Made by a program: the position numbers and the translations under genes
From: an uncultured Lachnospiraceae bacterium
GTDB lineage: Bacteria; Bacillota; Clostridia; Lachnospirales; Lachnospiraceae
Direction of reading: 5' to 3'
Length of the DNA: 43,516 nucleotides
Assembly: GCA_910579325.1 (NCBI GenBank)
Contig: CAJTTU010000020.1
Span: forward strand, 1-43,516
In this document: positions 17,008-25,685 of the stretch, piece after piece
Numbering within the stretch: the stretch's first letter is position 1
How the letters are laid out: each line of letters begins with the position of its first letter
The notes under the pieces: model-generated
What the model was told of the DNA's origin: nothing
Seen by the model: only the letters and a program-made list of their open reading frames with translations
The model's database searches: none

Positions 17008-18480
17008 ATGGGCGCATGCACCTTTAATGAAATGGAAATTGACGCGATAGGCGAAATAATGAATATCAGCCTTGGTGCGTCTGCCACGGCAGTATCCACG
17101 CTGCTTGGAAACACCGTGCATATCACCACTCCCGTAGTCAGAGTGCTGAGAAATCAGGAGTTTGATTTCAGGAGACTGGAGCCTGCGGTTGCGGTGGAGA
17201 TTGCCTATGTGGAAGGGCTGGATGGCAGCAATGTCATGATGTTCAGCCGCAACGATGTGCGTATCATCGTGGGGATGCTGATGGGCATGGAGATTCCGGA
17301 AGAGACCTTCGAGCTGGATGAGATCAACCGCAGCGCGATCTGCGAGGTAATGAACCAGATGATGGGTTCCTCCGCCACGGCGCTGTCGGAATTTCTTGGA
17401 ATGACGGTAAATATCTCTACGCCGAAAGCCTTTGAGGTGGCCAGCGAAGAGGAATTCAGAGAGAAATATTTTGTGGCCACGGACGGAAGCAAAGTGGTGG
17501 TAAGCTTTGATCTGGAAGTGGAAGGAAAGCTGAAAAGCGAATTTTTGAATATTATGTCAGAGGACCTGGCAAAGCGGCTTTTAAAGCCGTTCCAGGCGGG
17601 ACTGTCCAGCGGTGCGTCCGCCGCGTCCGAGCCTGCGTCCGTGTCCGAACCTGCACCGGCGGCGGCAGAGCCTGCTGCATCCGCAGGAGGAGGAACGCTG
17701 TCTCAGGCAGAGATCGAAGCGCTGATGGGAGGCGGAGCAGCCGAGCCTGCGCCTGAACCTGCGCCGTCTGCAGGAGGAGGAACGCTGTCCCAGGCAGAGA
17801 TCGAAGCGCTGATGGGAGGCGGAGCAGCCGAGCCTGCGCCTGAACCTGCGCCGTCTGCAGGAGGAGGAACACTGTCCCAGGCGGAGATCGAAGCGCTGAT
17901 GGGAGGCGGAGCAGCCGAGCCTGCACCCACACCCACACCGGCTCCCGTGTCTGAACCTGTGCCGGCGCCGCAAATGCAGGCGGCTCCTCAGATGCAGCCA
18001 ATGCCTCAGATGATGCCCATGTATCAGCAGCCGGTTCAGGATCCGATGATGCTCCAGCTGATTACGCAGATGCAGCAGTCTCAGATGCAGATGATGGAGA
18101 TGATCAACGAGATGAAGAAGGGCGGCGCAGCCAGAAGAGAAGCGCCCTCGGAGCCTTCCATCATCCGTCCGCTGGATTCGGCCGCTTTCGACGGAGACGG
18201 CGAAGGGGCAGACGGCGAAGATCGTGTGAACCAGGAAATGCTCCTGAAAGTACCGTTAGAGGTATCTGTGGAGATTGGCAGAGCGAAAAAACTGGTAGGA
18301 GATATTCTGGAATTTACCCAGGGTTCTCTGGTAGTTCTGGATAAAATGGCGGGAGAGCAGGCTGACCTGTATGTAAACGGCCAGTGTATCGCCAAAGGCG
18401 ACGTGGTAGTAGTTGAGGATAACTTTGGTATCCGTATCACCGAGATTGTGACGAGAAATCTGAATCCGGAGACGCTGTAA
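17008..18480 (+). CDS. fliY: Flagellar motor switch phosphatase FliY
   Basis: C-ring protein of Firmicutes that joins a CheC-type CheY-P phosphatase to a FliN domain. It has 490 residues, longer than the roughly 380 of Bacillus FliY. Both phosphatase motifs (acid or Ser, xxx, Glu, xx, Asn) are intact: D12/E16/N19 and S109/E113/N116. The FliN domain fills about 411-485. Unlike Bacillus FliY, there is no docking motif before the CheC part. Instead the Ala/Pro/Glu linker has three 29-residue tandem units, each with GGGTLSQAEIEALMGGG, at about 226-312. A Met/Gln/Pro-rich stretch follows. The start has AAAAGGAG upstream; the stop overlaps the fliO ATG by one base. Confidence 0.95.
   Translation: MGACTFNEMEIDAIGEIMNISLGASATAVSTLLGNTVHITTPVVRVLRNQEFDFRRLEPAVAVEIAYVEGLDGSNVMMFSRNDVRIIVGMLMGMEIPEETFELDEINRSAICEVMNQMMGSSATALSEFLGMTVNISTPKAFEVASEEEFREKYFVATDGSKVVVSFDLEVEGKLKSEFLNIMSEDLAKRLLKPFQAGLSSGASAASEPASVSEPAPAAAEPAASAGGGTLSQAEIEALMGGGAAEPAPEPAPSAGGGTLSQAEIEALMGGGAAEPAPEPAPSAGGGTLSQAEIEALMGGGAAEPAPTPTPAPVSEPVPAPQMQAAPQMQPMPQMMPMYQQPVQDPMMLQLITQMQQSQMQMMEMINEMKKGGAARREAPSEPSIIRPLDSAAFDGDGEGADGEDRVNQEMLLKVPLEVSVEIGRAKKLVGDILEFTQGSLVVLDKMAGEQADLYVNGQCIAKGDVVVVEDNFGIRITEIVTRNLNPETL
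17683..17930 (+). repeat. Three tandem 87-base units inside fliY
   Basis: Units begin at 17683, 17770 and 17857. Units 1 and 2 differ by a single synonymous base over 87; unit 3 has a few changes and diverges after about 17930. Each encodes 29 residues centred on LSQAEIEALM. Near identity at DNA level shows recent duplication in frame. Confidence 0.95.
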
Positions 18481-18851
18481 TGGGAAGTGGGAATCCGATC
18501 ATATCCCTGATCGGCGCGCTGATGTGGATCGTCGTGATTCTGGTTCTGGCTTACTGGTGCAGCCGGTATCTGGGAAAGCGTTACGGCGGCAGCGTATCCG
18601 GAACCTATCTGAAGATCATTGACCGGGTTCAGGTAGGGGCGGACCGGTATCTGCTTCTGGTAAAACTGGAAGAACATACCTACCTGATCGGCGTAAGTCC
18701 GGCAGGGGTACAGCTTCTGTCTGAGCCTGCGGATTTTGTCTGGGAGCCGGAAGAAGAAGGGCAAAGCCAAAACGGCGCCGCTCCCGGTTTTCAGGAACTG
18801 CTGAAAGCTTACGGTTCGCTCAGGGAGAAGAAAAAAGGAGAAAAACACTAA
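18480..18851 (+). CDS. fliO: Flagellar biosynthesis protein FliO
   Basis: Short membrane protein that helps assemble the FliP ring of the export gate. It has 123 residues. A single membrane helix (SLIGALMWIVVILVLAYWCS) is near the N-terminus, followed by the FliO cytosolic fold (RYGGS... LKIIDRVQVGADRYLLLVKLEEHTYLIGVS). FliO varies greatly between species, so the call relies on this pattern and on position before fliP. The ATG overlaps the fliY stop (TAATG). Confidence 0.88.
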   Translation: MGSGNPIISLIGALMWIVVILVLAYWCSRYLGKRYGGSVSGTYLKIIDRVQVGADRYLLLVKLEEHTYLIGVSPAGVQLLSEPADFVWEPEEEGQSQNGAAPGFQELLKAYGSLREKKKGEKH

Positions 18852-19511
18852 ATGCTAGATGAGCTTTTGACGGGATTAAACGGCGGAAGCGTGCCGACGC
18901 TGGATCTGATCTTTCTGATGACACTGATCGCGCTCCTGCCGTCCCTGGCAGTGATGGTGACCTCCTTTGCCAGGACGATCATTATTCTGTCCTTTACCCG
19001 AAGCGCGATCGGCGTTCAGTCAACGCCGCCGAATATGGTACTGACAGGAATCGCTCTGTTCCTGACGATTTTTATTATGAGCCCGGTGATTGAGGAAATC
19101 AGCACGGAGGCTTACACGCCTTATATTCAGGGTGAGATCAGCCAGCAGGAGGCGGTCATGGAAATGGTGGGGCCGCTGAAACGGTTTATGCTCCGAAATA
19201 CCCAGCAGGACAGCCTGAATATGTTTATCAGGATGTCGGATACGGAGGTTCGTGAGAACCAGGAGGAGTATCCGCTGACGGTTGTGATTCCCGCATTTAT
19301 GACCAGCGAGCTGAAGCGGGGCTTTATGTCAGGCTTTCTGATCTATCTGCCTTTTCTGTTGATCGATATTGTGGTGGCTACCACGTTGATGGCGATGGGT
19401 ATGGTAATGCTGCCGCCGTCGATGGTGTCGCTTCCGTTTAAATTGTTATTATTTGTGACTGTGGACGGATGGGGGCTTTTGTTTTCCAGTATTGTGGCAG
19501 GGTTCAAGTAG
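18852..19511 (+). CDS. fliP: Flagellar export gate protein FliP
   Basis: Core of the type III export gate in the MS-ring centre. It has 219 residues with four membrane segments. Conserved parts include LLPSLAVMVTSFARTIIILSF near the N-terminus, STPPNMVLTGIALFLTIFIM, and IPAFMTSELKRGFMSGFLIYLPFLLIDIVVA. It lacks the long cleaved signal peptide of enterobacterial FliP, as is normal in Firmicutes. The ATG follows the fliO stop directly. Confidence 0.96.
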   Translation: MLDELLTGLNGGSVPTLDLIFLMTLIALLPSLAVMVTSFARTIIILSFTRSAIGVQSTPPNMVLTGIALFLTIFIMSPVIEEISTEAYTPYIQGEISQQEAVMEMVGPLKRFMLRNTQQDSLNMFIRMSDTEVRENQEEYPLTVVIPAFMTSELKRGFMSGFLIYLPFLLIDIVVATTLMAMGMVMLPPSMVSLPFKLLLFVTVDGWGLLFSSIVAGFK

Positions 19512-19566
19512 CAGGTCCGCCCGGAACTTCGCGGCAGGCCGTGCCTTGTTCATGGAGGTGGCATAA

Positions 19567-19830
19567 TTGAGCAATGTAGAGATCATGGATACCCTATACC
19601 AGATGTTCCAGCTGATGGTACGGCTGGCGCTGCCGCTTTTGCTGATCAGTATGATTGTGGGTATTATCATCGCCATCTTTCAGGCGGCCACCCAGATCAG
19701 CGAGCAGACGCTGACTTTTGTGCCGAAGCTTCTGGCCCTTCTGGTGACCTTAAGCGTTCTGGGAGGCACTATGCTGAATTCGATCCATGAGTTTATGATT
19801 TTGATTTTTAATATGATTGCCGAGGGCTAG
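19567..19830 (+). CDS. fliQ: Flagellar export gate protein FliQ
   Basis: Small gate subunit of 87 residues with two membrane helices (LALPLLLISMIVGIIIAIF and FVPKLLALLVTLSVLGGTML) joined by the conserved QAATQISEQTLTF turn. The start is a TTG at 19567, placed 6 bases after GGAGGTG. It ends 3 bases before fliR. Confidence 0.95.
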   Translation: MSNVEIMDTLYQMFQLMVRLALPLLLISMIVGIIIAIFQAATQISEQTLTFVPKLLALLVTLSVLGGTMLNSIHEFMILIFNMIAEG

Positions 19831-19833
19831 CCT

Positions 19834-20589
19834 ATGTTGACCCTGTTTTCGCTGATCGTCATGCGCATGACCGGAGCCATCGCGTTCAACCCGGTTTTTG
19901 GCAGGAATAATGTTCCGGCCAGGATGAAGGCGGGGCTGATTCTTTTTCTTTCCCTGCTGTTATACGGCAGTTTCGGAGGGGAACTGGCTCATCAGCCGGC
20001 CGGTATTCTGGAATACGGCGTGATGATGACAAAAGAGCTTTTTGTAGGCTTTGTTCTGGGGTTTTCGATGGAATTGGCGGTGATGATCCTCCGGTTCGCC
20101 TCAGCGGTCATGGATTTTTCCATGGGTCTCAGCATGGCTCAGGTATATGATCCCCAATTCAATGGACAGGTGACGGTTACCTCCGGTATCTACTATGGAT
20201 TTTTTGTACTGTTGTTTTTTGCCACCAACTGTCATTTGCGGGTGATTCAGATTTTTTTTCAGTCGGCTGACGCACTCCCCTTCGGCATGGTGACGCTGAA
20301 TATGGAGCTGCCTCAGGCGATTCTCGTTGTCTTTCGGGAAAATATTGCGATGGGGCTGCAGTATGCTTTTCCGCTGATTGCCATCGAGCTGGTGACAGAG
20401 GCGGCAGTGGGGATTCTGATGCGGATAATCCCCCAGATTAACGTATTTTCCGTGAATTTTCAGATTAAGATTATCGTGGGAATGCTCACTTTACTGATTC
20501 TGTTCAGTCCGATGTCAGATCGGATTTATTATATGTTTGACGATATGCTGGCGTTTATGGAGGATACAATTCTTATGTTAACGCCGTGA
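19834..20589 (+). CDS. fliR: Flagellar export gate protein FliR
   Basis: Third component of the FliPQR gate helix bundle. It has 251 residues, six hydrophobic segments, and the family pattern MTGAIAFNPVFGRNNVPARMKAGL near the start, then GFVLGFSMELAVMILRFASAVMDFSMGL. It ends with an extra hydrophobic tail. The 109 bases between its stop and flhB hold no obvious signal apart from the flhB ribosome site. Confidence 0.95.
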   Translation: MLTLFSLIVMRMTGAIAFNPVFGRNNVPARMKAGLILFLSLLLYGSFGGELAHQPAGILEYGVMMTKELFVGFVLGFSMELAVMILRFASAVMDFSMGLSMAQVYDPQFNGQVTVTSGIYYGFFVLLFFATNCHLRVIQIFFQSADALPFGMVTLNMELPQAILVVFRENIAMGLQYAFPLIAIELVTEAAVGILMRIIPQINVFSVNFQIKIIVGMLTLLILFSPMSDRIYYMFDDMLAFMEDTILMLTP

Positions 20590-20698
20590 TCATGCAGCCG
20601 GATGTGGTTTCCGAACCGGAAGAAGCGATCGGAACACTGCCATATCTGTGAGAAATACCGTAACTTGAAGTGCCGTCGATCAGAAAGGATGTGAGATA

Positions 20699-21775
20699 GT
20701 GGCTGAAGGCAGCAATGGTCAGGAAAAAACAGAACAACCAACCAGTAAGCACCGAAGAGATGCCCGAAAAGAAGGTAATGTGTTTCAGAGTAAGGATGTC
20801 GCTACGGTGGTCATGCTGTTTGGCGTTTTCTGGATGCTGCGCCTTTGGATTCCCACTATGTATCGTGAGATCACAGGCTTTCTGAAAGAAGTGTTAGACA
20901 GAATAAGCCTGGACGACAGTCTCATGCTGTCTGTTCAGACTGCTTATAGATTTTTGTGGGTATTTGTCAAATGCGCGATGCCCCTTCTGCTGGTCGCAAT
21001 GCTTTTGGGAATTCTGTCCCATGGCGCGCAGACCCGCTTTAATATTTCTTTTAAAGTGATCAGGCCGAAGCTCAGTAAGCTGAACCCCATATCGGGGGTG
21101 AAAAAACTGTTCTCGCTGAAAAAAGTTGTAGAGCTTCTGAAAAACCTGGTGAAACTGGTGCTTTTGATCTTCCTTCTCTATAATATGCTGAAGGATGAGA
21201 TGATCGCCATGTCCAGAATGATCGATATGACGCCGATGAGTTCGGCGGTCAGTATGTTAAACACCGCCTTCAATCTGGTGATGAAGGTGTGTATCGCTTT
21301 TACGGTCGTCGCCTTTTTCGATTTCCTTTATCAGCGCTGGGATTACGAAAATAATCTGAAGATGACCAAACAGGAGGTAAAGGACGAATATAAACAGACC
21401 GAGGGAAATCCCGAGATCAAGGGAAGAATCCGCCGGATTCAGCGTCAGATGGCCCAGAGCCGTATGATGCAGAAGGTGCCGCAGGCCGATGTGATCGTCC
21501 GAAATCCTACACATTTTGCAGTCGCGCTGAAATATGAACCGAAAAAACACGGAGCGCCCATCGTTCTGGCCAAGGGTCAGGATAAGCTGGCGCTGCGTAT
21601 TATCCATACAGGGGAGGAGCATGGCGTGTCAATTATAGAAAACAGGCCGCTGGCCAGAGCCCTTTATGCCGCCTGTAATTTAGACCAGGAGATTCCTGCG
21701 GAATATTACGGGGCGGTAGCCGAGATTCTTGTTTATATCTATAAACAGAATCACCGGGAGGAGATGTTCCGATGA
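20699..21775 (+). CDS. flhB: Flagellar export switch protein FlhB
   Basis: Membrane protein that changes export specificity from hook to filament when FliK signals. It has 358 residues. Four membrane segments are followed by a cytosolic domain with the self-cleavage motif NPTH at 269-272, with intact Asn and Pro. The N-terminal part shows the family pattern EQPTSKHRRDARKEGNVFQS. The start is GTG at 20699 with AAAGGATG before it. It overlaps flhA by 4 bases. Confidence 0.96.
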   Translation: MAEGSNGQEKTEQPTSKHRRDARKEGNVFQSKDVATVVMLFGVFWMLRLWIPTMYREITGFLKEVLDRISLDDSLMLSVQTAYRFLWVFVKCAMPLLLVAMLLGILSHGAQTRFNISFKVIRPKLSKLNPISGVKKLFSLKKVVELLKNLVKLVLLIFLLYNMLKDEMIAMSRMIDMTPMSSAVSMLNTAFNLVMKVCIAFTVVAFFDFLYQRWDYENNLKMTKQEVKDEYKQTEGNPEIKGRIRRIQRQMAQSRMMQKVPQADVIVRNPTHFAVALKYEPKKHGAPIVLAKGQDKLALRIIHTGEEHGVSIIENRPLARALYAACNLDQEIPAEYYGAVAEILVYIYKQNHREEMFR

Positions 21776-23901
21776 AAAAGTTAATGAGCTATTCGGTGGT
21801 GATGTTTGTACTCGTCATCATCCTGCTTCTGATCATACCGCTTCCGGCAGGCGTTGTGGACTTGGCAATTATATTGAATATGTCTCTGTCCCTGATGATT
21901 CTGGTAATAACCATGACCATCGGAGACGCGCTGGAATTTTCCATATTCCCGTCCCTTTTGCTTGTTACCACACTGTTCCGTCTGGGAATCAATGTTTCCA
22001 CGACCCGGAATATTTTAACCAACGGCGGTTCCTCAGGCCAGATTATTGCCGCCTTTGGTGATTTCATTCTGCAGGGCAATGTGGTAGTGGGCGTGGTAAT
22101 TTTCCTGATTATCCTGCTGATGCAGTTTATCGTAATTACAAAGGGCGCGGAGCGTGTGGCTGAGGTTGCGGCCAGATTTACTCTGGATGCCATGCCAGGT
22201 AAGCAGATGGCCATCGACGCCGACTTAAGTTCCGGTCTGATCGACGAGCAGGAGGCGAAGGGCCGCCGTGAGAAGATTCAGAGGGAAGCTGATTTCTACG
22301 GCGCCATGGATGGTGCCACGAAGATCGTAAAGGGCGACGCCACCATGTCCCTGATCACCACCGGCGTTAATATGATCGGCGGTGTGATCATCGGTATGGT
22401 CCAGGGTGGCCAGACCATAGGTCAGGTGTTAAATACCTATTCCATCGCCACCATCGGCGACGGTCTGGTATCCCAGATTCCCGCACTGCTGATTTCTACC
22501 GCAACAGGTATGATTGTAACCCGGGCGGTGTCTGAGGGCAGCTTAAATGACGACGTTTCAAAGCAGTTCCTGGCGCAGCCGAGAGCAATCATGATCAGTG
22601 GTATCGTGATCGCCGTGATGTCAGTGATTCCGGGTATGCCCAGGATTCAGCTCTGGGTTGTGGCGGCCGGACTGATCAGCGCAGGTTACTATCTCTCGGC
22701 AAAGGTATCCCAGGAGCCTACCTTAAGAAATGCGGCGGCATTCGGAGCGGCTATGGCCGGGCAGGAGACTCTGCCCCCCCAGGAGGAGGCCGCGCCTCCG
22801 CCTCAGTCAGAGGAAGAATACTTCAAGGATGTCAATAATATTTATACATTGCTCACTGTGGAGCCTATCGAGATGGAATTTGGATACAGTCTGATTCCAC
22901 TGGTGGATGAGTCGGTGGGCGGGCGGCTGATCAGCCGGATCGTTATATTCAGACGGCAGTATGCCCAGGATATGGGCTTTGTCATTCCTTCAATCCGTCT
23001 GCGTGACAGCTCAGGACTCAGCATCAATCAGTATTGTATTAAGGTCAAAGGGGAAGAGGTAGCCAAAGGCGAAATTCTGGTGGATTATTACCTGGCCCTG
23101 GAGCCGGCGAATCTGGAGCATGAGGTAGACGGAATCGAAACGGTGGAGCCGGCCTATGGTATTCCCAGCCGGTGGATCAAACCGGAGGACAGAGAGCGGG
23201 CCGAGCTGTACGGCTATACGGTTATTGATCCTCTGTCCGTTATGGTGACCCATTTATCCGAGGTGATCAAGCAGCATGCCTATGAGCTGATCAGCCGTCA
23301 GGAAGTAGTGCATCTGGTAGAGAACGTGAAGAGCGTGGCTCCCGAGCTGGTGGATGAAGCGTTCCCCAATCTGCTGTCCTATGCTCTTTTGCAGAGAATA
23401 CTGACCAATTTGTTAAAAGAAGGAATTCCGATCAAAGATCTGGAAACAATATTGGAAACTACCATAGAATATATTACCGAAAACGGTGTTCCGACCAAGG
23501 AAATCGACAATCTGGTAGAACGGATCAGAACCGCCCTCAGGCGGACCATCACACGAATTTACTGCGAAGATGGCAGTATGCGGGTGATTACCATGGATTC
23601 TGAGCTGGAGCGGACGATGGTGGGAGCGCTGACCAGAGGGGAGAACGGCTTTTATCTTTCCTTAAGCCCGGATATCCTCCAGAGCCTGGTTCGCCAGCTG
23701 GCGGAGCAGCTGAAAAAATTCGGCGGTATGACGCAGACGCCGGTGATTCTGACGTCACAGGTGATGCGGGTGCATTTTTACCGTCTAATCGAACAATTTT
23801 ATCCGAATGTGCGGGTACTCTCGTTTAATGAGATTGCCAATAATGTGCAGATACAGTCGATAGGAAGTCTGGTGTTGGAAACGAAAAAGGGCCATAAATA
23901 G
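21772..23901 (+). CDS. flhA: Flagellar export gate protein FlhA
   Basis: Largest gate protein; its cytosolic ring docks substrates and chaperones. It has 709 residues. Eight membrane segments fill about 1-320 with the conserved loop (FTLDAMPGKQMAIDADLSSGLIDEQEAKGRR, the FHIPEP region) near 140-170. The C-terminal half is soluble, with ARG-type and ring-forming blocks such as VVHLVENVKSVAPELVDE. In Bacillus and many Clostridia flhF and flhG come next; here the sigma-28 gene follows after 32 bases. Confidence 0.97.
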   Translation: MKKLMSYSVVMFVLVIILLLIIPLPAGVVDLAIILNMSLSLMILVITMTIGDALEFSIFPSLLLVTTLFRLGINVSTTRNILTNGGSSGQIIAAFGDFILQGNVVVGVVIFLIILLMQFIVITKGAERVAEVAARFTLDAMPGKQMAIDADLSSGLIDEQEAKGRREKIQREADFYGAMDGATKIVKGDATMSLITTGVNMIGGVIIGMVQGGQTIGQVLNTYSIATIGDGLVSQIPALLISTATGMIVTRAVSEGSLNDDVSKQFLAQPRAIMISGIVIAVMSVIPGMPRIQLWVVAAGLISAGYYLSAKVSQEPTLRNAAAFGAAMAGQETLPPQEEAAPPPQSEEEYFKDVNNIYTLLTVEPIEMEFGYSLIPLVDESVGGRLISRIVIFRRQYAQDMGFVIPSIRLRDSSGLSINQYCIKVKGEEVAKGEILVDYYLALEPANLEHEVDGIETVEPAYGIPSRWIKPEDRERAELYGYTVIDPLSVMVTHLSEVIKQHAYELISRQEVVHLVENVKSVAPELVDEAFPNLLSYALLQRILTNLLKEGIPIKDLETILETTIEYITENGVPTKEIDNLVERIRTALRRTITRIYCEDGSMRVITMDSELERTMVGALTRGENGFYLSLSPDILQSLVRQLAEQLKKFGGMTQTPVILTSQVMRVHFYRLIEQFYPNVRVLSFNEIANNVQIQSIGSLVLETKKGHK

Positions 23902-23933
23902 CAGGCGCAAACAGTAGTAAAGGATGAGACGGC

Positions 23934-24707
23934 ATGGAGCTACGCGATAAGTTGAAGGAGTTGACGGACGAGGAGCTTTTTGCATGGTATCAGAAGGAGA
24001 AGGAGCTGGAGGTAAAACAGGAGCTGACTCTCCGCTATCTGTATCTGGCCAAATCTATCGCCATAGAAATGAATAAGCTGTATTCCCACTTTATGCAGGT
24101 GGACGATGTGGTAAACGAAGGCGCGATTGCGATAATGAAAGGTATCGACCGGTTTGACCCGGATAAAGGGATCAAGTTTTCCACATTTATCTCCCGGCGT
24201 ATAAGAGGAATGATTTTCGATCTGGTCAGGGAAAAGGATATGATGCCACGGACCTACCACAAGCGGAAAAAGACTATGGACGAGGCGATACGCCACCTGA
24301 CGAAGGAACGCGGGAGGCCGCCCACAGATGAAGAATTGGCAGAGTTCATGCAGATGAACCTGAAGCGGTGCAAGACGCTGTTGCAGCGGGTGAAGATGTA
24401 TGAAGCAGTTTCTCTGGACAGTCCTGTGGAGGACGGAAAGGAAGAGCTGGTCCTGCAGATCGCCAGCGAGGATTCCAGTACGCAGCCGGAGGAAAGCTAT
24501 ATACAGAATGAAGTAATTGAAATTCTGGAGGAGGCCGTAGGCCAGCTGGGAGAGAACCTGAGGACAGTGATATCCCTCTATTATGTGGAGGGCCTCACCA
24601 TGCACCAGATCTCCCAGGTACTGCAGGTAAGCGATTCCAGAGTGTCACAGATGCACAAGACAGCGATCCAGAAGCTGAGGAAATCGGTGAAGGAGCAGCT
24701 GGATTAG
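23934..24707 (+). CDS. fliA: Flagellar sigma-28 factor FliA (SigD type)
   Basis: Alternative sigma factor for late flagellar genes, held by FlgM until the hook is complete. It has 257 residues. Region 2 (LYLAKSIAIEMNKLYSHF, VNEGAIAIMKGIDRFDPDKGIKFSTFISRRIRGMIFD) is at about 35-105, region 3 (RPPTDEELAEFMQM) near 120-140, and region 4.2 with the helix-turn-helix (LTMHQISQVLQVSDSRVSQMHKTAIQKL) is at the end. The FliA/WhiG group is the best fit. Likely targets in this window are the flgM operon and the flagellin leaders. Confidence 0.93.
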   Translation: MELRDKLKELTDEELFAWYQKEKELEVKQELTLRYLYLAKSIAIEMNKLYSHFMQVDDVVNEGAIAIMKGIDRFDPDKGIKFSTFISRRIRGMIFDLVREKDMMPRTYHKRKKTMDEAIRHLTKERGRPPTDEELAEFMQMNLKRCKTLLQRVKMYEAVSLDSPVEDGKEELVLQIASEDSSTQPEESYIQNEVIEILEEAVGQLGENLRTVISLYYVEGLTMHQISQVLQVSDSRVSQMHKTAIQKLRKSVKEQLD

Positions 24708-24860
24708 AGATAAGACGGAACTAAAAGACAGCGGAACTAGAACAGCGCAGCCCCCCGGTCAGCGCACAGATTGATTTACAGACGCGGAACGCGGCTGGAA
24801 ATTAATCTCGGGTAAAGTGTGCTGGCAGGGGGCGAAGCGGAACTAAATTGGAGGTAGTAT

Positions 24861-25625
24861 ATGTATCAGGGTTTTTACAATCTGGTTTCCGGTATGCTGA
24901 CCCAGACCAGAGATCTGAATACCATCAGTAACAACATGGTAAATGTTCAGACTTCCGGTTATAAGTCAGATACGATGCTGGCCAGGACCTTTGACGAGGA
25001 AATGTTTATTCGCACGGGTACGGTAAGCAAGGGAAATCCTACGGAACTGGCCACCTGCTCTAAGATCGTGTCGGCTCAGCGGACCTATGTGGATTACACC
25101 CAGGGAGCGCTGCGGGAGACAGACAGTATTTATGATTTTGCGCTGAGCGGAAGCGGATTTTTCTGTATCCGTACTCCTGAGGGGGAGCGGTATACGAGAA
25201 ACGGATCTTTTTCCGTAGATGAGAACGGATATCTGATTCTGAATGAACTGGGACAGGTACTTTCCGAGGACAATCAGCCGATACAGATTACCAGCGAGGA
25301 TTTTGCCGCTGACGGCGGGACCTTCCGGTTAGACGGAGAAACCTTCGGAACCCTGAAGGTGGTGGATTTTGCCGATTATGATCAGCTGCACAAAGAAGAT
25401 AACGGGCTGTTCTCAACAAACCAGGCGCAGATCCGGGCCATGGACGAGATTGGCGGCGGCGAGACGGGTATCCTCTGGAAAGCGGTGGAGAAGTCAAATG
25501 TGAACATGGTAGACGAAATGACCGCGATGATGTCTTCTCAGCGCGCCCTGCAAAGCGCTGCACAGGTACTGAAAATGTACGATCAGCTGCTGGCGAAAGC
25601 CTCGACGGATATCGGACGGCTGTAG
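24861..25625 (+). CDS. flgF: Flagellar distal rod protein, FlgF/FlgG family
   Basis: Rod subunit of 254 residues. The N-terminus (MYQGFYNLVSGMLTQTRDL, then ISNNMVNVQTSGYKSD) and C-terminus (KSNVNMVDEMTAMMSSQRALQSAAQVLKMYDQLL) are the FlgF/FlgG signature, and the middle has DFALSGSGFFCI and YTRNGSFSVDENGYLI. Two such genes lie in tandem; Bacillus has flhO and flhP in this role. Which is the inner rod (FlgF) and which the outer (FlgG) cannot be settled from sequence alone, so the symbol is tentative. TTGGAGGTAG lies upstream. Confidence 0.82.
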   Translation: MYQGFYNLVSGMLTQTRDLNTISNNMVNVQTSGYKSDTMLARTFDEEMFIRTGTVSKGNPTELATCSKIVSAQRTYVDYTQGALRETDSIYDFALSGSGFFCIRTPEGERYTRNGSFSVDENGYLILNELGQVLSEDNQPIQITSEDFAADGGTFRLDGETFGTLKVVDFADYDQLHKEDNGLFSTNQAQIRAMDEIGGGETGILWKAVEKSNVNMVDEMTAMMSSQRALQSAAQVLKMYDQLLAKASTDIGRL

Positions 25626-25685
25626 AGATAACTTTGGTAAGGGCGAAGCGGTACCAGAGCGGTACTGAATTGGAGGTAGAGAGAT

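Noticed and set aside
17683..17930. Possible CRISPR-like or satellite array
   Set aside because: The units are contiguous with no unique spacers, keep the fliY frame and encode a meaningful motif, so this is a coding tandem repeat.
17552..18001. Antisense repeat-containing frames under fliY
   Set aside because: Their repeats are only the mirror of the 87-base coding repeats of fliY; there is no start signal or family pattern.
20590..20698. Possible small gene between fliR and flhB
   Set aside because: 109 bases with no open frame carrying a ribosome site and no stable hairpin; treated as a plain spacer.
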